Positions 58,103-64,000 of a stretch of DNA of 64,000 bases are shown here, one piece after another. The stretch covers positions 1 to 64,000 of the forward strand of contig NZ_RJVJ01000004.1 in the NCBI RefSeq assembly GCF_003751605.1. The letters are read 5' to 3'. Made by a program: the position numbers and the translations under genes. Position 1 is the stretch's first letter; every line of letters begins with the position of its first letter. The notes beneath the pieces were generated by a model that was given only the letters and a program-made list of their open reading frames with translations, did no database searches and was not told the DNA's origin. This stretch comes from Kitasatospora cineracea. GTDB lineage: Bacteria > Actinomycetota > Actinomycetes > Streptomycetales > Streptomycetaceae.

Positions 58103-59188
58103 TCAGACCGCGACGGCCTCGACGATCGAGACGGCGCCGGCGGTCTCCACGACGCGCTCCAGCTTGAAGCCGGCCCGGGCGACCAGGTCGGCGTACTGCG
58201 AGGCGGTGCGCTCCTTGCCGCCCACCAGCAGCAGCAGCCACAGGTCGACCAGCTTGCCGGAGTGCGGCTCGTTGCCCTCCTCGGGGACGACCATCTCGAC
58301 CAGCAGCAGCTTGCCGCCGGGCTGCACGGCCGCGCGGATGTTGCGCAGGATCTGCAGCGCCTGCTCCTCCGGCCAGTCGTGCACGATGTGCTTGAGGACG
58401 TACGCGTCGGCGCCGGTCGGGACGGCGTCGAACAGGTCGGCGTCGGCGATGTCGACCCGGTCGGCGACGCCCTGCGCGGCGAGGTGCTCGGCGGCGCCGT
58501 TGGCGGCCACCCGCGGGTCGGAGAGGATGCCCCGGGTGCCGGGCGCGCTCTTCAGGATGCCGGCCAGCAGGCCGCCGTTGCCGCCGCAGAAGTCCAGCAC
58601 CGTGCCGAACTGCGAGAAGTCGTAGGCGGCGACCACCGGGTCGGTCTCGGTGGCGGACATGTTGCCCATGCCGCCGATGAACACCGCGCCGTACTCCGGG
58701 TTCTGCGTCAGGTACTCGAACGCGGTCGCGCCGCGGCGCTTGAGCAGGCTCGGCTCACCGGTGACCACGGAGTCCAGGAAGCCGTTCCAGTCCTCCCAGT
58801 GCGTGGGGTGGCCCATCAGCACGGCGAGGTCGCGCATCGTCACCGGGTGGTCGGCGCGCAGCGCGTCGGCCATCGGGGTCAGCGCCCAGCGGCCGTCCTG
58901 CTGCCGTTCGAAGACGCCGTTCGCGGCGAGCAGCCGCAGCACCCGGCCCAGCGCCTCGGGGTGCGCGCCGACCTCGGCCGCGACCTCCTCGATCGGCCGC
59001 GGGCCGTCCACCAGCGCCTCGGCCACCCGCAGTTCGGCGGCGGCGTACAGGGCCTGGGTGACCATCGAGCTCATGGCGAGCTCCAGCAGGGCGAACGGCG
59101 GGGGCGCCAGCTCCCGGACCTGCTTCTGCAGGTCGGCCCGGGCCCGCTCCGCGGCGCGGACGACTTCGGGGGGCGGCAAAGCGGGCAT
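58103..59188 (-). CDS. SAM-dependent O-methyltransferase
   Basis: The 361-residue protein is of the acetylserotonin/TcmN-type O-methyltransferase family. An N-terminal dimerisation helix bundle leads to a winged helix (IEEVAAEVGAHPEALGRVLR), the SAM-binding motif VLDFCGGNGGLLAG near residues 198-210, and the catalytic His in LKHIVHDWPEEQAL. It would methylate a phenolic hydroxyl. GGAGGAATCGC precedes the ATG at 59188. It is divergent from the hydroxylase at 59467, so both could share control. Confidence 0.9.
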   Translation of the reverse strand: MPALPPPEVVRAAERARADLQKQVRELAPPPFALLELAMSSMVTQALYAAAELRVAEALVDGPRPIEEVAAEVGAHPEALGRVLRLLAANGVFERQQDGRWALTPMADALRADHPVTMRDLAVLMGHPTHWEDWNGFLDSVVTGEPSLLKRRGATAFEYLTQNPEYGAVFIGGMGNMSATETDPVVAAYDFSQFGTVLDFCGGNGGLLAGILKSAPGTRGILSDPRVAANGAAEHLAAQGVADRVDIADADLFDAVPTGADAYVLKHIVHDWPEEQALQILRNIRAAVQPGGKLLLVEMVVPEEGNEPHSGKLVDLWLLLLVGGKERTASQYADLVARAGFKLERVVETAGAVSIVEAVAV

Positions 59189-59370
59189 GCGATTCCTCCA
59201 TGGCAGAAGCGTGGGATTCCGGCCTACCGCCGAAGACACCCGGTTCCACCACGGTCCGGCAGCACGGTGGACCTGCCCTGGACGGCGGTTGGCGGACCGG
59301 TCGAGTCCGCCTCGCGCGCCGGGCGCCCGGACCCCGCCCCCGGACGCCCGCCGGGGCTCCGCGCGGCACC

Positions 59371-59408
59371 CGGAGTCTCGCTTGAGCCATCCTGCGGTCC
59401 GGCTGCAC
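59371..59408. promoter_or_regulatory. Weak SARP-like repeat between methyltransferase and hydroxylase
   Basis: CGGAG 59371, TTGAG 59382, TGCGG 59393 and TGCAC 59404 are 11 bases apart but vary in sequence. They lie in the 278-base divergent region, which has no gene. Confidence 0.3.
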
Positions 59409-59466
59409 CGGCGATCGGTTTGCTTGGTCTTCCCTGGTGACCAACCGTCTGCATGGAGGAAGCGAA

Positions 59467-60945
59467 ATGGCAAAGGGCGCGATCATCGTGGGCGCCGGCC
59501 CGGTCGGTCTGCTGCTCGCCGGAGAGCTCCGGCTCGGCGGCGCCGACGTCGTCGTCTACGACAGGCTGCCCGCGCCCAGCGGGGAGTCGCGCGGCCTGGG
59601 CTTCACCAGCAGGACTGCGGAGGTGTTCGACCAGCGCGGCCTGCTCGAGCGGCTCGGCGACATCCGCTGGGGCAAGCAGGGCCACTACGGCGGTGTCCGG
59701 ATCGACTTCTCCCTGCTCGAGGAGAGCCACTTCGGCGTCATGGGCCTGGCCCAGTCGGCGACCGAGCAGATGCTCGGCGACTGGGTCGCCGAGCTCGGCG
59801 TGGAGGTCCGCCGCGGCCACGAGCTGGCCGCCCTGCGGGAGACCGCCGAGGGCGTCGTGCTCGGCTTCCAGGGCCCGGACGGGTACACCGAGGACACCGC
59901 CGCGTACGTGGTGGGCTGCGACGGCGGCCGCAGCACCGTGCGCACCCTGGCCGGCATCGCGTTCCCCGGCGACGAGGCCACCCGCGGCCTGTACCTGGCC
60001 GACGTGGTCGGCGCCGACCTGCGGATGCGCCCGATCGGCGAGCGGATCCCCGGCGGCGGCATGGTGCTGTCGGTGACGCTGGAGCCGGGCGTGGACCGCA
60101 TCGTCATCCACGAGCCGGGCCTGCGCCCGCAGCACGGCGAGGGCGAGCTGGCGTTCTCCGAGGTCGCCGACGCCTGGCAGCGCCTGACCGGCGAGGACAT
60201 CCACCACGCGAGCGCCTCCTGGATGTGCGCCCTGACCAACGCCACCGGCCTGGCCGAGCAGTACCGCAAGGGCCGGGTGCTGCTGGCCGGCGACGCCGCG
60301 CACGACCACGCCCCGCTCGGCGCCCAGGGCGTCAGCGTCGGCCTGCAGGACGCCGCCAACCTGGGCTGGAAGCTGGCCGCGGTGCTCGGCGGCCGCGCCC
60401 CCGAGAGCCTGCTGGACACCTACCACTCCGAGCGGCACCCGGTCGGCGAGCAGCTGATGCGCGACGTCCACTCGATGTCGCTGCTCTACCTCAGCGGCGA
60501 GGAGATGGAGCCGCTGCGCGCCGTCGTGCGCGAGCTGGTCCAGCTGCCCGACGCGGCCCGCCGGCTGGCCGGCCGGGTCAGCGGCCTGCACATCCGCTAC
60601 GACGTCGGCGACGGCGCGCACCCCTTCCTGGGCCTGCGGTTGGCCCCGCACCGCGCCGTGGAGCGGGCGGACGGCACCCGGGTGCGGGTCGCCGAACTGC
60701 TGCACGCCGCGCGCGGCGTGCTGATCACCACCGGCGCGGACCCGGCGGCCGCCGCCACCGCCGCCCGCTGGGCCGACCGGGTCGACACCGTCACCGGCAG
60801 CTGGGCCGACCAGGAGGCCGACCACGCGGACGCGCCCGCCGCCCTGCTGGTGCGCCCCGACGGCCACATCGCCTGGGCGGCGCCGGACGGCGGCGACCTC
60901 GAGGCGGCGCTCACCCGCTGGTTCGGGGCACCCGCCGCGGCCTGA
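59467..60945 (+). CDS. FAD-dependent aromatic polyketide hydroxylase
   Basis: The 492-residue protein has IIVGAGPVGLLLAGELRLGG, YVVGCDGGRSTVRT and GRVLLAGDAAHDHAPLGAQG, where the usual HIHLP is replaced by HDHAP. It ends in a thioredoxin-like domain with LTRWFGAPAAA. GGAGGAAGCGAA precedes the ATG. Its N-terminal 40 residues are nearly identical to those of 62854, indicating recent duplication. It begins a rightward operon after the divergent methyltransferase and is followed by a strong hairpin. Confidence 0.9.
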   Translation: MAKGAIIVGAGPVGLLLAGELRLGGADVVVYDRLPAPSGESRGLGFTSRTAEVFDQRGLLERLGDIRWGKQGHYGGVRIDFSLLEESHFGVMGLAQSATEQMLGDWVAELGVEVRRGHELAALRETAEGVVLGFQGPDGYTEDTAAYVVGCDGGRSTVRTLAGIAFPGDEATRGLYLADVVGADLRMRPIGERIPGGGMVLSVTLEPGVDRIVIHEPGLRPQHGEGELAFSEVADAWQRLTGEDIHHASASWMCALTNATGLAEQYRKGRVLLAGDAAHDHAPLGAQGVSVGLQDAANLGWKLAAVLGGRAPESLLDTYHSERHPVGEQLMRDVHSMSLLYLSGEEMEPLRAVVRELVQLPDAARRLAGRVSGLHIRYDVGDGAHPFLGLRLAPHRAVERADGTRVRVAELLHAARGVLITTGADPAAAATAARWADRVDTVTGSWADQEADHADAPAALLVRPDGHIAWAAPDGGDLEAALTRWFGAPAAA

Positions 60946-60958
60946 CCGCCCTTCCCGC

Positions 60959-60996
60959 GGGGCGGGCCCGCCGCCCGACGGCGGCGGGCCCGCCCC
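60959..60996. terminator. Hairpin after the hydroxylase at 59467
   Basis: Perfect 17-base arms (GGGGCGGGCCCGCCGCC) around CGAC, 14 bases after the stop. Since the next genes run in the same direction it may be partial. Confidence 0.75.
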
Positions 60997-61048
60997 GGCC
61001 GGAGCACCGCCCGGCCCCCACCAGGAACCCGAGAAAGGGCACCACGAC

Positions 61049-61885
61049 ATGACCGTCCTCGTCACCGGCAGCCGCGGCAGGGTCGGCTCCCTGCTGGTCG
61101 AGATCCTCGCCGCCCGGGGCACCGCCGTCCGGGCCGGCTCCAGCGACCCGGAGAAGCTCACCCTCCCCGCGGGCGTCGACGCCGTCCGCCTCGACCTGAC
61201 CGACCCGGAGACCTTCGCGCCCGCGCTGGCCGGCGTCGACGCGGTCTTCCTGTACTGCGAGCCCGCGCACATCGGGACATTCACCGCGGCGGCCGAGGCC
61301 GCCGGGGTCGAGCACGTCGTGGTGATGTCCGCCGACGCGGTGCTGCGCGCCGACGCCGCGAGCAACCCGATCGCCGCCCCGCACCTGGCCGTCGAGCGGG
61401 CGCTGCGCGCCTCCGCGCTGACCGTCACCACGCTCAACTGCGGCGCCCTGGCCAGCAACGCCGGTTCCTGGCAGTACGTGCTGCGGGCCCGCGGCGCCGT
61501 CACGCTGCCCTTCCCGGACAGCTACGCCGACCCGATCTACGAGCAGGACATCGCGGAGTCCGCCGCCGCCGTGCTGGCCCGCCCCGAACTGCGCGGCCGC
61601 GCCTACCACCTGACCGGCCCGGAGTCGCTGAGCTTCCGCCAGCAGGTCGCGGTGATCGGCGCGGTGGTCGGCCGCGAGATCCCGGTGCAACAGATCCCGG
61701 CCGCGGTGTGGCGGGCCAACAAGCCGGGCTTCATGCCGGACGACATCGCCGACGCGCTGATCGAGCTGTGGACCGCCAGCGACGGGCCGGTCCCGCTGAG
61801 CGGCGACGTCGAGACCCTCACCGGCCACCCCGCCCGCCCCTTCAGCGCCTGGGCCGAGGACCACGCGGCGGCCTTCGCCGCCTGA
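61049..61885 (+). CDS. NmrA-like NAD(P)-binding protein
   Basis: The 278-residue protein has the NmrA/atypical SDR motif VLVTGSRGRVGSLL, DLTDPETFAPALAGVDAVFL and VMSADAVLRADAA. The usual YxxxK is missing, as in the NmrA branch. Members sense NAD(P) or reduce quinones and enones. GAAAGGGCACCACGAC precedes the ATG. In this operon a reductive step on a quinone or epoxide-derived intermediate is plausible but unproven. The hydrolase gene follows 40 bases later. Confidence 0.82.
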   Translation: MTVLVTGSRGRVGSLLVEILAARGTAVRAGSSDPEKLTLPAGVDAVRLDLTDPETFAPALAGVDAVFLYCEPAHIGTFTAAAEAAGVEHVVVMSADAVLRADAASNPIAAPHLAVERALRASALTVTTLNCGALASNAGSWQYVLRARGAVTLPFPDSYADPIYEQDIAESAAAVLARPELRGRAYHLTGPESLSFRQQVAVIGAVVGREIPVQQIPAAVWRANKPGFMPDDIADALIELWTASDGPVPLSGDVETLTGHPARPFSAWAEDHAAAFAA

Positions 61886-61925
61886 GTCCGCCGCACCGCG
61901 GACCCCCGAGAAAGGGAACTTGGAG

Positions 61926-62825
61926 ATGACAGCGGAGCACGGCCAGGCCGTCCCCACCGACGAGGAACTGGCGCGGTCCCTGCCCGGCGGCTTCACCAGC
62001 CGGCACGCCGAGGTCAACGGCACCCGGCTGCACTACGTGGAGGGCGGCAGCGGCGAGCCGCTGGTCCTGCTGCCCGGCTACCCGCAGACCTGGTGGGCCT
62101 GGCACAAGGTGCTGCCGGCGCTCGCCGAGCGGTTCCGGGTGTTCGCCGTCGACCTGCGCGGCATGGGCGGCTCGGACCGCCCCGAGGGCGGCTACGACAA
62201 GAGGACGATGGCCGCCGACATCGCCGCCCTGGTCGGGCACCTCGGCTACGAGGACGTCAACATCGCCGGGCACGACATGGGCTCGATGGTGGCCTTCAGC
62301 TTCGCGGCCAACCACCCGAAGCTGACCCGCAAGGTCGCCATGATGGACACCCCGCACCCGGACGAGAGCTACTACGGCCTGAAGCTGCTGGCCCGCCCCG
62401 GCACCGGCATCTCCCGCTGGTGGTGGTCGTTCAACCAGGCCCTCGACCTGCCCGAGGTGCTCTACGCCGGGCACATGCGCCAGGTCATCGACTGGCTGTT
62501 CGGCCACGCCCTCGCCGACCAGTCGCTGGTCGGCGACCTCGACCGGGCGGTGTACGCCGCCGCCTACGACACCCCGGACCGGATCCGCGCGGCCTGCGGC
62601 TGGTACCGCGCCTACCCGCAGGACATCGAGGACCGCAAGACCTACGGGACGATCACCGCCCCGCTGCTGGGCATCGGCTCCCGGCACACCTACGAGTACT
62701 TCCAGCACCTGCTGCCCACCCTCGCCGAGGACGTGCGGGTGGAGCGGGCTGCCGACTCGGTGCACTACTTCCCCGAGGAGGAGCCGGAGCTGATCGCCCG
62801 GTACCTGCTCGAATTCTTCGCCTGA
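61926..62825 (+). CDS. Alpha/beta hydrolase of the epoxide hydrolase type
   Basis: The 299-residue protein has the oxyanion region LLPGYPQTWWAW and an Asp nucleophile about 117 in IAGHDMGSMVA, the GHDxG elbow of epoxide hydrolases and haloalkane dehalogenases rather than Ser esterases. The catalytic His is about 280 in DSVHYFPEE. Epoxide hydrolases of this type (Alp1U, Lom6) act in kinamycin and lomaiviticin pathways, so the cluster may contain an epoxidised angucycline. A TTG six bases upstream of ATG 61926 is an alternative start. It lies between the NmrA gene and a hydroxylase that could form the epoxide. Confidence 0.88.
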   Translation: MTAEHGQAVPTDEELARSLPGGFTSRHAEVNGTRLHYVEGGSGEPLVLLPGYPQTWWAWHKVLPALAERFRVFAVDLRGMGGSDRPEGGYDKRTMAADIAALVGHLGYEDVNIAGHDMGSMVAFSFAANHPKLTRKVAMMDTPHPDESYYGLKLLARPGTGISRWWWSFNQALDLPEVLYAGHMRQVIDWLFGHALADQSLVGDLDRAVYAAAYDTPDRIRAACGWYRAYPQDIEDRKTYGTITAPLLGIGSRHTYEYFQHLLPTLAEDVRVERAADSVHYFPEEEPELIARYLLEFFA

Positions 62826-62853
62826 CTTCCACTGCTGCTCGAGGAGTTACCTG

Positions 62854-64000
62854 ATGGCAAAGGGCGCGATCATCGTCGGCGCCGGACCGGTCGGTCTGAT
62901 GCTCGCCGGCGAACTGCGACTGGGCGGCGCGGACGTCGTCGTGTTCGAGAAGCTGCCCGCCCCCAGCGGGGAGTCCCGCGGGGTCGGCTTCACCCGGCGC
63001 GCAGCCGAGGTGTTCGACCAGCGCGGCCTGCTGGAGCGCTTCGGCGACGTCGAGTGGGCGCAGGGCCACTTCGGCGGCGTGCGGATCGACTTCTCCAAGC
63101 TCGACGACAACCACTTCAGCGTGCGCGGCATCCCGCAGTTCCGGACCGAGGAGATCCTCGAGTCCTGGCTGAAGGAGCTGGGCGTCGAGGTCCGCCGCGA
63201 GCACGAGGTGCTCGGCTTCCGGGAGACCGGCGACGGCGTCACCGTCGAGTACCGGGGGCCGGACGGCCTCGGCGAGGAGAGCGCGCAGTACCTGGTGGGC
63301 TGCGACGGGGCGCGCAGCATCGTGCGCCGCCTGGCCGGCATCGACTTCCCCGGCTGGGAGCCCACCCGCGGGATGTACATGGCCGACGTGGTCGGCGCGA
63401 ACGTCCGCCAGCGGCCGATCGGCGAGCGGGTGCCCGGCGGCATGGTGATGGCGTTCAACCTGGAGAACGGCGTCGACCGGATCGTCATCCACAACGAGGC
63501 GCTGCGCCCGCCGGAGGACAAGAGCGGCCTGACCTTCGCCACCATCGCCGACGCCTGGCAGGAGATGACCGGCGAGTCCCTGCACCACGCGGAGGTGCGC
63601 TGGGTCAGCTCCTTCACCGACACCACCCGGCAGGCCGCCGAGTACCGCCGCGGCCGGGTCTTCCTGGCCGGCGACGCCACCCACATCCACATGCCGGCCG
63701 GCGCGCAGGGCATGAGCGTGGGCGTCCAGGACGCCGCCAACCTCGGCTGGAAGCTGGCCGCCGCGATCAACGGCCGGGCGCCCGAGGGGCTGCTGGACAC
63801 CTTCCAGTCCGAGCGGCACCCGGTGGGCGAGCTGCTCATGCGCAACACCCGGGCGCAGACCAAGCTCTACCTCAGCGGCGAGGAGATGGAGCCGCTGCGC
63901 GCCGTCCTGCAGGAACTGGTCCAGGACCCGGCGGTCGCCCGCCACCTGGCCGGCCAGGTCAGCGGCCTCGACGTGCGCTACGACATGGGCGCGGGCAGCC
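62854..64000 (+). CDS. FAD-dependent aromatic polyketide hydroxylase, 3' end beyond window
   Basis: The visible 382 codons encode [54 protein letters not shown] and GRVFLAGDATHIHMPAGAQG, a polyketide hydroxylase lacking only its C-terminal domain because the window ends. GAGGAGTTACCTG precedes ATG 62854. It is paralogous to 59467 and close to 47367. It follows the epoxide hydrolase by 28 bases and is likely cotranscribed with it. Confidence 0.92.
   Translation, partial: MAKGAIIVGAGPVGLMLAGELRLGGADVVVFEKLPAPSGESRGVGFTRRAAEVFDQRGLLERFGDVEWAQGHFGGVRIDFSKLDDNHFSVRGIPQFRTEEILESWLKELGVEVRREHEVLGFRETGDGVTVEYRGPDGLGEESAQYLVGCDGARSIVRRLAGIDFPGWEPTRGMYMADVVGANVRQRPIGERVPGGMVMAFNLENGVDRIVIHNEALRPPEDKSGLTFATIADAWQEMTGESLHHAEVRWVSSFTDTTRQAAEYRRGRVFLAGDATHIHMPAGAQGMSVGVQDAANLGWKLAAAINGRAPEGLLDTFQSERHPVGELLMRNTRAQTKLYLSGEEMEPLRAVLQELVQDPAVARHLAGQVSGLDVRYDMGAGS

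Overview
The window is high-GC DNA with Streptomyces-style codon use, purine-rich ribosome binding sites and many GTG starts. The gene families (gamma-butyrolactone signalling genes, SARP activators, type II polyketide synthases, acyl-CoA carboxylase beta/epsilon pairs) point to Streptomyces, Kitasatospora or a close relative. Almost the whole window reads as one large regulated aromatic polyketide gene cluster, with a plasmid-type replication module inside it.

Layout. 0-2 kb: the edge of an IS5-type transposase, a lipoprotein and a Uma2-family protein. 2-12.3 kb: a first acyl-CoA carboxylase beta/epsilon pair, a HAD phosphatase, a KAS III, two unassigned proteins, a single-repeat AfsA-type hotdog protein, a TetR regulator with three matching operators, an SDR, a tautomerase and an exporter. 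12.4-17.1 kb: a signalling island with MerR, an acyl-CoA-dehydrogenase-fold flavoenzyme, two TetR/ArpA-type regulators and an AfsA homologue, punctuated by palindromes of the form CCTTC-nn-GAAGG. 17.2-22.5 kb: a replication-like module with two related winged-helix proteins, a 56-bp perfect palindrome, about 18 copies of a 9-bp iteron, a primase-polymerase, a P4-type helicase and a small partner. 22.5-34 kb: an FAD hydroxylase, a second receptor/AfsA pair, three SARP activators, two more receptor-like TetR proteins, an AhpD-like protein and a second carboxylase beta/epsilon pair. 34-44.6 kb: a thioesterase, a first KS-alpha/KS-beta pair, an aromatase/cyclase, an acyl-CoA dehydrogenase, a phosphopantetheinyl transferase, a stand-alone condensation domain and a 47-residue peptide. 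44.7-64 kb: an exporter, a PPOX protein and an angucycline-type core in the order hydroxylase, ring-opening-type oxygenase, cyclase, KS-alpha, KS-beta, ACP, ketoreductase, aromatase, hydroxylase. This is followed by more FAD hydroxylases, an O-methyltransferase, an NmrA-like protein and an epoxide-hydrolase-like enzyme. The last hydroxylase runs off the window.

How it fits together (inference). The AfsA homologues, the HAD phosphatase and the flavoenzyme would make one or more butyrolactone, butenolide or furan signals. Up to five ArpA-type receptors would bind the palindromes in front of these genes, both carboxylase operons and one hydroxylase. SARP activators would then turn on the structural operons, several of which carry direct repeats with an 11-bp period. 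The carboxylases supply malonyl-CoA. The second PKS set would build an angucycline skeleton that six FAD hydroxylases, the ring-opening oxygenase and the epoxide hydrolase tailor. The first KS/CLF set, the KAS III and the condensation domain may make or attach a second acyl unit. No glycosyltransferase, deoxysugar gene or integrase is visible.
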